Of a stretch of 64,000 nt of DNA, positions 33,857 to 40,447 are shown one piece after another; positions within the stretch are counted from its first letter, which is position 1; each line of letters opens with the position of its first letter. Source of the stretch: a virus; the IMG/VR virus record IMGVR_UViG_3300011113_000805, positions 124,001 through 188,000 of that record. One strand, given 5' to 3'. A model generated the notes under the pieces. The model searched no databases, had not been told where the DNA came from, and saw nothing but the letters and a program-made list of their open reading frames with translations. Both the position numbers and the translations under genes were made by a program.

Positions 33857-34259
33857 TCTTCTTTCTCCTGCGGGCTTCATTGCCCGACTTAGTAATGTAA
33901 TCACTATTCTTAGACTGAACACCCTTTTGGGTAGATTTTTTTGCTTCCTTTATTGACCATACTAAAGGATTGTCTCGAAAATACTCCTCAGCTGTTACAA
34001 CCTGATGATCACCAAATGACATTTCGAAATCTGAGCTTGATTCAGGAACACCTGCAAGAACCAACTTTGAAATATCCGAGTTGCCAATACAGCCTAGAAA
34101 TCCTCCTGCCGTAATACCGGTAACTGTTACTTCAACAATCGGCCCGGCCGGTGTCTTGGCATAGACTTTGGTGCCCTGCGAATATTTTCTTGCTGCTTCT
34201 ACAGGAGGCTGATCAACATATTTCGTACGTCGACGATTGTCTAAAGGCTCTTTCTTCAT
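33837..34259 (-). CDS. Hypothetical basic protein with small beta domain
   Basis: 140 residues from the ATG at 34259 (TAATG overlap). A charged start (MKKEPLDNRRRTKYVDQPP), a beta segment GTKVYAKTPAGPIVEVTVTG, and a lysine-rich tail. Not recognised. Confidence 0.55.
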   Translation of the reverse strand: MKKEPLDNRRRTKYVDQPPVEAARKYSQGTKVYAKTPAGPIVEVTVTGITAGGFLGCIGNSDISKLVLAGVPESSSDFEMSFGDHQVVTAEEYFRDNPLVWSIKEAKKSTQKGVQSKNSDYITKSGNEARRRKKNAHNDS

Positions 34260-34588
34260 TACATATCCCAAATATTGTCTGTAAAAGTTCCAAAATCACG
34301 CTTCACATGAACTTTCCAGATGTATCGATAAACCATAGACTGCTTGCTATGGAATTTCAAATTATGAACCTTATCGACAGGAACTTCCAGAAACTTTGAA
34401 GCCTGACGAAGCTTCTTTCGAAACTTTCTCTTTGCCTGCCGTTGATCTTCTGGAGTCAGGGTTGATAGGCAACGATCTAGCGACTTTAAATTAGAAGTAG
34501 CATTCGCACTCCAGGTAGGCATGTAGCTACCATATGAAACAAGACCGATATTGAGATATGCAATATCAATGAATTGTGAAACAGACAT
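34259..34588 (-). CDS. Hypothetical basic protein
   Basis: 109 residues from the ATG at 34588, which has AGGAGACAAAGC upstream. Helical, with DQRQAKRKFRKKLRQASKFL and a following Tyr/Lys-rich segment; a nucleic-acid-binding role is possible. Not recognised. It is divergent from the plus-strand virion gene at 34868. Confidence 0.6.
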   Translation of the reverse strand: MSVSQFIDIAYLNIGLVSYGSYMPTWSANATSNLKSLDRCLSTLTPEDQRQAKRKFRKKLRQASKFLEVPVDKVHNLKFHSKQSMVYRYIWKVHVKRDFGTFTDNIWDM

Positions 34589-34867
34589 GCTTTGTCTCCT
34601 AATATGGTTACTTGGACATCGAGGATTGCTAGTCCTTTCACCTGTAATGCTACTCATCCCCGGGGATAATCCATGAGCAAACGTTTGGCCTGTGAAAGGC
34701 AAGGATGTTTCTTCCCGGTCAACATTCCTTTTTACGTATAAGACAAGAGAACACAATAAGCATTCTTTGCTTTATACATGCAATTTGGATTGCATTCACA
34801 GTTCATTTTATTACAATTGGCATCATGTATAAAGTCTTTGTCATGCATATTTAGATGTGAGGTTAAA
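34589..34867. other. Divergent intergenic region with nested inverted repeats
   Basis: 279 bases without a supported gene. CCTTTCAC (34634-34641) pairs with GTGAAAGG (34692-34699) around an inner CTCAT/ATGAG pair and a CCCCGGGG palindrome. CTTTATACATG (34770-34780) pairs with CATGTATAAAG (34824-34834), enclosing the hairpin ATGCAAT-TTGG-ATTGCAT. It probably holds promoters in both directions and a structured 5' leader for the gene at 34868. Confidence 0.5.
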
Positions 34868-35275
34868 ATGTCGTCAAACTGGCCCCGACCCGCTCATAAT
34901 TTTGTTCCTGAATATCAACAATCAGGAATTCCTTTTGTTACCAGCTCAGCTGCAAATGAAATAACCACGACACCTGTTAGTATAAGCTTTCCATATGTTA
35001 CACGTTGGGTACAGATCTTTAACACAGATGGTACATCAGGGGACACAATGCGTGTAGGTTTTACTGAGAATGGTGTGAAAGCAACTGAGACAGCAAATTA
35101 CATCGTTCTCTCAGGAGGTCAGTCTACCGAGAGACTTGAACTCAAATGCACAAGACTTTGGTTTAGACAACAAGGTGGGGCATGCTCCTTTAGCGTCATT
35201 GCAGGACTCACAAATGTTCCGGCAAGTGATTTTCCTATCTTGACAGGATCAAACCAAGTTGCAGGTGTAGGATAA
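34868..35275 (+). CDS. Virion structural protein of T4-like marine phages
   Basis: 135 residues from the ATG at 34868 (GAGG six bases upstream). SSNWPRPAHNFVPEYQQSGI starts the protein; FPYVTRWVQIFNTD, MRVGFTENGVK and SNQVAGVG at the end form a beta sandwich. I remember this pattern (PRP--N-VPEYQ-SG-P then FPYVTRW) from small virion proteins of cyanophage-like myoviruses, sometimes annotated near the capsid. The plus strand and its own leader set it apart from the surrounding genes. Confidence 0.65.
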   Translation: MSSNWPRPAHNFVPEYQQSGIPFVTSSAANEITTTPVSISFPYVTRWVQIFNTDGTSGDTMRVGFTENGVKATETANYIVLSGGQSTERLELKCTRLWFRQQGGACSFSVIAGLTNVPASDFPILTGSNQVAGVG

Positions 35276-35281
35276 AACTAA

Positions 35282-35306
35282 CAAAGCCAGGCACTGCCTG
35301 GCTTTG
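35282..35306. terminator. Terminator between convergent genes
   Basis: CAAAGCCAGGCA pairs with TGCCTGGCTTTG almost without a loop. On the minus strand TTAGTTTTATC follows; there is no T run on the plus side. It lies between the plus-strand virion gene and the minus-strand membrane protein. Confidence 0.7.
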
Positions 35307-35325
35307 CAACTAACCTTGACTATAG

Positions 35326-35598
35326 TCAGGGCTGTTGAGATGTTTCTGTCACGGTCGTTACAGGAGTAGTTACCGTGCTAGACTCCGGAGTAGCCGTAAC
35401 ATCAGTTGAGACGTCAGATGTTGGCAGTTCAGTAACTGAAGTTTCCGGTACAGTATCAACTGGAGACTCAGGTGCAGGTGGTGTCACCTCTGCTGAAGCT
35501 CCAGTGCCCCAGAACTGGGCGGTAAAGGCTGTCAGTGCGGCAGCAAGCGCAAGAAGAAGTGCGGAAAGTAGCTTGTTATTTCGAAGAGTTTCGAGCAT
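35326..35598 (-). CDS. Single-pass membrane protein with Thr/Pro-rich outer tail
   Basis: 90 residues from the ATG at 35598 (GAGG six bases upstream). MLETLRNNKLLSALLLALAA plus ALTAFTAQFW gives a basic N-terminus and one membrane helix; the rest is Pro/Thr/Ser/Val-rich with many acidic residues, as in surface-exposed linkers. It follows a lipoprotein gene by eight bases. An envelope role (lysis or superinfection exclusion) is possible, but no spanin-type coiled coil is visible. Confidence 0.6.
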   Translation of the reverse strand: MLETLRNNKLLSALLLALAAALTAFTAQFWGTGASAEVTPPAPESPVDTVPETSVTELPTSDVSTDVTATPESSTVTTPVTTVTETSQQP

Positions 35599-35606
35599 CA
35601 TTCACC

Positions 35607-35717
35607 TCAGTTTTCAGTAGAAGGCGTTACGCCAGTGTCATCAGAAGTACCAGTGTCATTCTCCTTATCACCGCATGCGGTAAGGAGTGCCAGAACAATT
35701 AATGCAATTGTCTTCAT
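35607..35717 (-). CDS. Very small lipoprotein
   Basis: 36 residues: MKTIALIVLALLTACGDKEN then a Thr/Asp/Ser-rich tail. The signal peptide ends in a lipobox LTAC at residues 12-15, so Cys15 would be lipid-modified. AAAGGAAAAA precedes the ATG. It resembles bacterial 'entericidin'-size and phage outer-membrane lipoproteins. It pairs with the membrane protein just downstream; together they may span the envelope. Confidence 0.65.
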   Translation of the reverse strand: MKTIALIVLALLTACGDKENDTGTSDDTGVTPSTEN

Positions 35718-36285
35718 TTTTTCCTTTGCCTTTTCCTTTAGGCGTTATTACTATAACATATTGATGTTGATTGTACAAGACTGAATTATCATCGAAAATC
35801 GAATCAGTCACATATGGTGGACCTGGTGGGTTCTGCCCCCACGTCCAAAGCATCTCGAGATATGCAAGTTACGTAACCTTCCTTGAAACCGCAAGGCCGG
35901 TGTCATCACCTTTGGTGATCGTCACGATCCCCTGTTTCTCTTCGCTTCTATGCCGGTGATCGATCCGCCAAGTCGCTGCACATCATTTACACACCTGACA
36001 GTCTTGATGACTTACTGCCAAATGCCACGGGATCTTTGTCCCGGGACTTCAATCAGGCCGCGAGACGCTCACTGAAGTGGGAAGTGTTGTTGGCACTTTG
36101 AAAAGGCCTTGATGTAGGCCACACATGTCACGCTTGCACAAATTTTGATACCCTGTCGAATCTATATCAGGCCCTCATTAATATCATTGATGATTATGCA
36201 AATATGTTTATGTTTGTTCGAATTCTTTTCGAAAAAATTTGAATCTTCTCTCGGTCATAGCATACCCAGTAATAGGGGGTGAAGA
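35718..36285. other. Long non-coding region rich in short hairpins
   Basis: 568 bases with no gene I can support. The section from about 35880 to 36140 is richer in G+C than its flanks and has many small inverted repeats: ATCACC-TTT-GGTGAT (near 35906), GGGATC-TTT-GTCCCG (near 36029), AAGTG..CACTT and GGCC-TTGATGTA-GGCC (36105-36120). A frame open from 35919 to 36101 has no start codon. The A+T-rich end (36180-36270) may hold the protease promoter, for example TTGATG at 36187 with TATGTT 16 bases later. Confidence 0.45.
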
Positions 36286-36978
36286 ATGAGAAATTTTCTT
36301 TTTGCTCTAATGTTTATGTGTTGCGGCAGTAATGGCAATGCATCTACTGAATCAGCTGGCCTAGTAACGGTTAGGGAAATTATTGCCAAGTGTGATGCAG
36401 ATGGAAGCTGTGAAACAGCTCTAGTTGGTGCTGGTGGAAGTGCTGTGAGGATTATATGGGAAGGTGAATTTTATTGGCTTACAGCAGGTCATGTTTGTGC
36501 CCCATTAGGTGAAAAAGATACTATCACAATGGTCAGGTCAATGACTGTGACGCCAGTAGGATTGGATCCCGCTAAGAGCACTCCAATTGATGGTGCTGTT
36601 TATCGAAATGACATTGATCTTTGTCTCATGCCCGCACAGCCTGGCATGGCAAGATTACTTTCAGGCAGAGCATTACGTCCTGGGGAGAGACTTCATACAT
36701 TTGCTTTCCCAGGAAATGGTTACTCAACCGAACTCTATCCGCTCTATGAAGGAACTTTCAATGGTAAAATTTCCACTACCACATGTGTTACATCAATTCC
36801 TGTTGCACCTGGATCTTCAGGCGCCGGAATTATTGATAAACGTGGCCGAGTAGTAGGAGTAGTTACTTCAGTAATGGCGACGTTCAATCACTTCTCAATG
36901 TTTTCTTGTCCAGATGCAACGGTGTGGTTTGTGAGTGAAGCGGCCGCACTCCTTCGTGCAAGGAAAGTGGTCGAATAA
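36286..36978 (+). CDS. Secreted trypsin-like serine protease
   Basis: 230 residues, ATG after GGGGGTGAAGA. Residues 1-19 are a signal peptide (MRNFLFALMFMCCGSNGNAS). The chymotrypsin triad is visible: H69 in WLTAGHVCA, D109 or D111 in RNDIDLCLM, S178 in APGSSGAGIID. Cys pairs (C36-C42 region, C71, C113, C167) could form disulfides in the periplasm. T4-like phages do not normally carry such an enzyme. It could act on periplasmic or outer-membrane host proteins, in lysis or in blocking superinfection. Confidence 0.85.
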   Translation: MRNFLFALMFMCCGSNGNASTESAGLVTVREIIAKCDADGSCETALVGAGGSAVRIIWEGEFYWLTAGHVCAPLGEKDTITMVRSMTVTPVGLDPAKSTPIDGAVYRNDIDLCLMPAQPGMARLLSGRALRPGERLHTFAFPGNGYSTELYPLYEGTFNGKISTTTCVTSIPVAPGSSGAGIIDKRGRVVGVVTSVMATFNHFSMFSCPDATVWFVSEAAALLRARKVVE

Positions 36979-37111
36979 AACCCATTCCATCAAGGAGCGC
37001 TCCTTCTTGTGGTTGCAATGAGTGATCAAATACCTCCTCTAGAGCATTCTGAAAATCACTGTGTGTCTTAATTGGTGTAACCGTAAAGAAAACTGCCAAA
37101 ACAAAATTCAT
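36884..37111 (-). CDS. Possible small secreted or membrane-associated protein
   Basis: 75 residues, ATG with GGGAG nine to ten bases upstream. It starts MNFVLAVFFTVTPIKTHSDF, a short hydrophobic start, then FQNALEEVFDHSLQPQEG. Its last 95 bases overlap the convergent protease gene, which weakens the call. Confidence 0.3.
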   Translation of the reverse strand: MNFVLAVFFTVTPIKTHSDFQNALEEVFDHSLQPQEGALLDGMGFIRPLSLHEGVRPLHSQTTPLHLDKKTLRSD

Positions 37112-37130
37112 ATTGCAAATCTCCCGAGGT

Positions 37131-37160
37131 ATTATCTATACCTTAGGAGATAATTTTTCT
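37131..37160 (+). terminator. Terminator after the protease gene
   Basis: ATTATCT (37131-37137) pairs with AGATAAT (37148-37154), followed on the plus strand by TTTTTC. It is about 150 bases after the protease stop. Confidence 0.5.
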
Positions 37161-37449
37161 ATCGCCAGAGAAGTTCTACGATATTTCCGGATGGATCTTT
37201 GATGTATTTTGAACGTGTACCGTCACGATGAGTCTTAGCATCAGAAGGTGCATCCCCTTCGGCAAGGAATGCAAAGTGTGCAGGATGCTGATTTGGTGTT
37301 ACAAGGGCAAGAAAACATGTGCCTGACTCAAGAAGAGCCCAGGTTGAATCCTGATATGCAATCTTAAGACCAAACTCCTGGGAATACCAGGCTGAGTCTC
37401 GTGCAATATCAAGTGACTTAATGGCAATGTGATCGATTTTTGATGTCAA
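37159..37449 (-). CDS. Glyoxalase/VOC superfamily protein
   Basis: 96 residues from a TTG at 37449 that overlaps the deaminase stop (TTGA) with GGAGG nine bases upstream. SKIDHIAIKSLDIARDSAWY opens the VOC fold, WALLESGTCFLALV and HPAHFAFLAE are the central strands, and YIKDPSGNIVELLWR is the conserved end with its metal-binding Glu. The substrate is unknown. Confidence 0.75.
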   Translation of the reverse strand: MTSKIDHIAIKSLDIARDSAWYSQEFGLKIAYQDSTWALLESGTCFLALVTPNQHPAHFAFLAEGDAPSDAKTHRDGTRSKYIKDPSGNIVELLWR

Positions 37450-37799
37450 AGCTTCATTTCCTCCCACTGCCCATCCCAGTTAGTGTATCGAACACGCCGC
37501 ACACCTGCATGTCGAAGAAAATTCTGGCAGTGAATGCAGGGACGCGCCATTGTTAGGGTTCCATCCTTTAGAAATCGAACAACATGAATTTTTTCAGGAG
37601 GCGGACCATGCCTAAGATTGAGAACAAGATCCACCTCAGCATGAATTTCATGGTGAGTGACTTTGGAGTTGGGGTATCGCTTCCGAAACTTTGCTGTAAG
37701 CTTCGGACGATTGATACCGATTACACCACGATTTGTCCACGCCGCAAGATGAAACTCATTTCCATTGCTGAGTGCCATCTCACGGGCATCGTAGTACAC
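37446..37799 (-). CDS. Cytidine/dCMP deaminase-like protein
   Basis: 117 residues from a GTG (AGGAG about 14 bases upstream; an ATG at codon 8 is possible). The zinc site is complete: THHEIHAEVDLVL (HAE) and MARPCIHCQNFL (PCxxC). Short for a dCMP deaminase (T4 Cd is 193). It could act in nucleotide metabolism or on nucleic acid. A GCTATGAT/ATCATAGC hairpin (37826-37843) lies upstream. Confidence 0.75.
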   Translation of the reverse strand: MYYDAREMALSNGNEFHLAAWTNRGVIGINRPKLTAKFRKRYPNSKVTHHEIHAEVDLVLNLRHGPPPEKIHVVRFLKDGTLTMARPCIHCQNFLRHAGVRRVRYTNWDGQWEEMKL

Positions 37800-37936
37800 T
37801 TGACACGTTATTTCTCCTATCGTAAGCTATGATGAATCATAGCCAATTAAGTGCAGATTTACACTTAAGAATTTCTAAAATGCCTACTCGAATAACAAGA
37901 TTCGCATGAATGTGCCTCAAGTGTACATTTTCGAAA
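37800..37936. other. Intergenic region with two hairpins
   Basis: GCTATGAT (37826-37833) with ATCATAGC (37836-37843), then TTAAGTG...CACTTAA. No coding frame seen. It could hold the promoter for the deaminase-VOC pair. Confidence 0.4.
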
Positions 37937-38818
37937 TTATGTTTCCCAATTCTTGATAGTATGCAAAGCCCAATCTTCAATGGTAGTCATACCATAGTCA
38001 TTGTATTGAGAATTGGTTGCAGCAATGTTCCATTTGCCGATAAAGAGTAGCGCATCATCCTTATCAAGGAACCCCAGAACTCTCTGGTTAAAAAGAGAGC
38101 CAATACTGACTTTTACATATGTGTCTAGATTCTTGTCATCATTAAGATGACTGTCATAGTTCTTTGCGGTCGAAGCTACCAACCAATCTTTCAGCTTTTC
38201 AATCGAATTCGGATGAATTCCTTTAAGGCCTCGCAAATTAAGATATTTCGAAATTCTGGAACCAAGAAAAGGAGAATTTGATCGATTGATGAAAATAAGC
38301 TTTGACTCCTCAACTTCCTGCCAATTGGAAGGAATATGAAAATGTTTTCCATCCCATCCCACAGCAGAATTTAGAAGATCAAACCTCTCTAGGGTCTCAT
38401 GGAGAGTAGGATGGCAAAGTTTTTCATGATTGACAAATTGCAGATTTGTGCCAATTTCACAGTTAAGGACTGCAATGCGTTTTTCCATTGCATTGCCGGC
38501 AGGTGACAAAATCCAATCCTGCTTCTGAGGCTGGGACTGTGCCTTAATGTAATTATTTGGAATTTTGGGATCTGGAAAGAAAACATCAATATCACCTCTT
38601 TCATAGAAGTATGAATTGATGTCACGTCCTAGAATGACATTTCGAACAAATCCACCTGCAAGCCAACCGCCTGATTCGATTGCGGCACGAACGTCACGAT
38701 GTTCGTGACACCGGTGTAAAAAACTACCCATCACAGTTCCAAGACTGTTCGGGTAGTTTTTTACACCGTGTTGAAATCGATCAACAACCTGCTGAGGGGT
38801 AAGGGCAATAAAATCCAT
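37937..38818 (-). CDS. Nucleotidyltransferase-fold protein (tRNA nucleotidyltransferase head-like)
   Basis: 293 residues from the ATG at 38818, which follows GGTGGGTGAT. SGGWLAGGFVRNVILGRDIN followed by RGDIDVFFPD is the GG-x-x-R...D-x-D core of the Pol-beta/CCA-adding nucleotidyltransferase fold. The remaining 200 residues match nothing I know, and the protein is short for a CCA enzyme. The first 35 codons contain an 18-base perfect inverted repeat. It lies near the tRNA genes, so a tRNA link is conceivable but unproven. Confidence 0.6.
   Translation of the reverse strand: MDFIALTPQQVVDRFQHGVKNYPNSLGTVMGSFLHRCHEHRDVRAAIESGGWLAGGFVRNVILGRDINSYFYERGDIDVFFPDPKIPNNYIKAQSQPQKQDWILSPAGNAMEKRIAVLNCEIGTNLQFVNHEKLCHPTLHETLERFDLLNSAVGWDGKHFHIPSNWQEVEESKLIFINRSNSPFLGSRISKYLNLRGLKGIHPNSIEKLKDWLVASTAKNYDSHLNDDKNLDTYVKVSIGSLFNQRVLGFLDKDDALLFIGKWNIAATNSQYNDYGMTTIEDWALHTIKNWET
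38712..38768. repeat. 18-bp perfect inverted repeat inside a coding region
   Basis: CGGTGTAAAAAACTACCC (38712-38729) and its complement at 38751-38768, with an inner ACAGT/ACTGT pair in the 21-base spacer. It lies near the 5' end of the nucleotidyltransferase-fold gene. The A6/T6 runs make it look like a terminator or a small mobile hairpin element. Confidence 0.8.
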
Positions 38819-38819
38819 A

Positions 38820-38939
38820 TCACCCACCAAAGAAGCTAATGAATGAGCAGACAAACAGCGTTACAACCGTGATGGCAACAAGACCGTAGATTGCACCATC
38901 CAGCCAAGCATTATGGCTATCATTATCACCTTGAAACAT
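38820..38939 (-). CDS. Very small membrane protein
   Basis: 39 residues: MFQGDNDSHNAWLDGAIYGL then a hydrophobic run VAITVVTLFVCSFISFFGG, one membrane helix. GTGAGAG precedes the ATG; the TGA is two bases before the next ATG. Tight spacing supports translation. Confidence 0.6.
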   Translation of the reverse strand: MFQGDNDSHNAWLDGAIYGLVAITVVTLFVCSFISFFGG

Positions 38940-38954
38940 TGAACTCTCACGTAA

Positions 38955-39083
38955 TCAGGAGTTATAGAATATCTTGCCGCAAACTTTACAGTGTCTGTCA
39001 AAATTCTTAGAGTGCCCACACTATCATGAATGAGCTCCGGCATCTTTTCCGATTATTTCCTTATTACATTTCCCGCAGTGCAT
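38955..39083 (-). pseudogene. Small zinc-ribbon ORF broken by two adjacent stops
   Basis: ATG at 39083 with GAAGG upstream. It reads MHCGKCNKEIIGKDAGAHS, then TGA TAG, then, in the same frame, CGHSKNFDRHCKVCGKIFYN and a stop 16 bases before the next gene. Both halves have paired Cys/His (C-x2-C; C-x-H ... HC-x2-C) as one zinc ribbon would. Either a decayed gene or a read-through product. Confidence 0.45.
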
Positions 39084-39128
39084 TGAACCTTCAATCTCCA
39101 ATTAAAGGCTCTTGATATTTCAAGAAAA

Positions 39129-39206
39129 TGGTAGGGCGTACAGGAGTCGAACCTGTATGATCCAATTACGGTACCAGGAGGTAGAAGCTCCGGCCGATAA
39201 CGCCCC
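39129..39206 (-). tRNA. tRNA-like gene, anticodon TCT (Arg), no D arm visible
   Basis: 78 bases with encoded CCA. Acceptor GGGGCGT/ACGCCCT (one G-U) and T arm ACAGG-TTCGACT-CCTGT are normal. Positions 8-40 instead form one long anticodon arm: A9-T39 and T8-A40, C11-G13 with C36-G38, C14-C15 with G32-G33, G16-G19 with C27-C30 (bulged T10 and T31), closing a canonical 7-base loop CTTCTAC with anticodon TCT. The segment ATTGGATCAT links it to the T arm. No D arm can be drawn. It may be a degenerate tRNA-Arg, or a tRNA-like RNA with another job. Confidence 0.55.
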
Positions 39207-39238
39207 AAAGTTTCCTGTCTTTCCAGGATGTCAGATCG

Positions 39239-39301
39239 GATTCAACTATCAATATGTGCAGAGGTTGTCTGTTTCTTTAGTGTCATACAGCTAGTTGAAT
39301 C
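39239..39301. repeat. 10-bp inverted repeat between two tRNA genes
   Basis: GATTCAACTA (39239-39248) and TAGTTGAATC (39292-39301), perfect, with a 43-base spacer. No coding potential seen. It might fold the tRNA precursor or mark a processing site. Confidence 0.5.
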
Positions 39302-39322
39302 AGTCCTTACGATCATTGGTAT

Positions 39323-39398
39323 TGGTAGGGCGGGTGGGGATTGAACCCACGACCTCCAGGATATAAGCCTGCTGCTCTGACCGCTGAGCTACCGCCCC
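39323..39398 (-). tRNA. tRNA-Ile (TAT)
   Basis: 76 bases with encoded CCA. Acceptor GGGGCGG/CCGCCCT, D arm GCTC-AGCGGTCA-GAGC, anticodon arm with loop CTTATAT (anticodon TAT, for AUA codons), T arm GTGGG-TTCAATC-CCCAC. A normal cloverleaf. It would read the rare Ile codon AUA. Confidence 0.93.
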
Positions 39399-39476
39399 AT
39401 AATTTCCAGCGATTCAGTTTTTGTACAGCGTAACTTAGAGGCTAACACTGGAGGTTAGCAAGAAACTATAAACAAA
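39399..39476. other. Short gap after thioredoxin
   Basis: 78 bases with no coding frame. TAACTTAGAGGCTAACACTGGAGGTTA contains a short inverted repeat but no convincing terminator. Confidence 0.3.
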
Positions 39477-39791
39477 TCAGGAAGTTTGTTCAATCTTCTT
39501 TGCAAGAAGAACAACATCACCAAGGGAGCTTCCAACAACCTGAGCGACAGGGGACCCATTGGCAAAGCCAATAACGGTTGGCACCGCCATGATTCCCATC
39601 TCCTTTGCAAGGAGAGGAGAGTCATCAATATCGACATATGCAAAAGTCATGTTAGGGAAGGAAGTTGAGATCTCTTCAACACGAGGCTTCATGGTCCGAC
39701 AAGGACCACACCATGGTGCTCCAAATTGGACTACAACTCGAGGAGTTTCGGCAATGAGCTGCTTTACGGCAGTGTCGTTTAGAGTTAGCAT
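39477..39791 (-). CDS. Thioredoxin
   Basis: 104 residues from the ATG at 39791 (AGGAGAAAAA upstream), the standard thioredoxin length. VVVQFGAPWCGPCRTMKPRV has the WCGPC redox site at 27-31; YVDIDDSPLLAKEMGIMAVP holds the cis-Pro (MAVPT) and FANGSPVAQVVGSS the last strands. It could supply electrons to a phage ribonucleotide reductase or help folding. It is set between tRNA genes. Confidence 0.95.
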   Translation of the reverse strand: MLTLNDTAVKQLIAETPRVVVQFGAPWCGPCRTMKPRVEEISTSFPNMTFAYVDIDDSPLLAKEMGIMAVPTVIGFANGSPVAQVVGSSLGDVVLLAKKIEQTS

Positions 39792-39807
39792 TTTTTCTCC
39801 TATTAGG

Positions 39808-39881
39808 TGGAGCAAGCGCCGAGATTTGAACTCGGTTCTCCGGCTTGGAAGGCCGGGGCACAACCCATATACCACGCTTGC
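39808..39881 (-). tRNA. tRNA-Gly (TCC)
   Basis: 74 bases with encoded CCA. Acceptor GCAAGCG/CGCTTGC, short D arm GTAT/GTGC (with G-U pairs), anticodon arm CCGGC-CTTCCAA-GCCGG (anticodon TCC, for GGA), T arm CCGAG-TTCAAAT-CTCGG. It immediately precedes thioredoxin on the transcript. Confidence 0.93.
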
Positions 39882-39944
39882 AATTTATGTTCATCAGGAC
39901 ATACAGAATATAATCACTCTGTGGTAACTTGAACACTATTTTTG

Positions 39945-40160
39945 TTATCTTTTTTGCCTTTTTGACCAAACAATTTGCACACGATCTTCAGAGAAACATG
40001 CCCATGCAACCCACTGAAGGCCATCACCAGAAATCCAGTTCAGCTCTTGAATGTGAGTTCCTTCCGGAATAACAACATCATCAGCGTCATAATTTGGATA
40101 CTGAAAGCCGTGATGTCCTACAATGCTAGGTTTACCTGTAAACTCTCTCTTTGCAATCAT
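39945..40160 (-). CDS. Hypothetical small protein
   Basis: 71 residues. EGTHIQELNWISGDGLQWVA and CFSEDRVQIVWSKRQKR suggest a small beta barrel. Four-base overlap with the next gene upstream. Not recognised. Confidence 0.6.
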   Translation of the reverse strand: MIAKREFTGKPSIVGHHGFQYPNYDADDVVIPEGTHIQELNWISGDGLQWVAWACFSEDRVQIVWSKRQKR

Positions 40161-40447
40161 TTCGACACCTCGGTCAATGGTAAAGGTACAACAAATTGAG
40201 ATTCAAACCAATAGAGCGATCCATCAATCATTACCTGCGTCAACTTGATATTTCGAGACTCCTTTATTGTTTCATATGTTGAAACAACGAAGCCAATTGA
40301 ATCTGCCTTGGGAATGATGTATTTTCCTTTAGTCCGATGATTTTTCCACATATAGATGGCATCGAGTTTAAACACATGCCCAGTCGGAACTTCAATTTCG
40401 ACACCATAATCAATAGGTGAAAATGTAACTAGTGAACCTGGTGTCAT
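40157..40447 (-). CDS. Hypothetical small protein
   Basis: 96 residues from the ATG at 40447 (ATGA overlap). TPGSLVTFSPIDYGVEIEVP then GHVFKLDAIYMWKN, beta-rich. Not recognised. Confidence 0.6.
   Translation of the reverse strand: MTPGSLVTFSPIDYGVEIEVPTGHVFKLDAIYMWKNHRTKGKYIIPKADSIGFVVSTYETIKESRNIKLTQVMIDGSLYWFESQFVVPLPLTEVSK

Noticed and set aside
33837-33922. A longer Hsp20 start at 33922
   Set aside because: It would overlap the upstream gene by 86 bases; the ATG at 33856 has AGGAG at the right distance.
35326-35717. Spanin pair (inner membrane protein plus lipoprotein)
   Set aside because: The gene order and lipobox are suggestive, but the membrane protein has no periplasmic coiled coil and no endolysin or holin is adjacent.
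35668-35853. Minus-strand frame of 61 residues ending in KGKGKGKNEDN
   Set aside because: Its lysine-glycine run is the purine-rich ribosome site of the lipoprotein gene, it overlaps that gene by 50 bases and lacks an SD. It could still be real, but support is weak.
35919-36101. Plus-strand open frame of 60 codons that looks protein-like (FYAGDRSAKSLHIIYTPDSL)
   Set aside because: No ATG, GTG or TTG start at a sensible place with an SD; flanking frames are closed. Possibly a gene remnant, so left as part of the non-coding region.
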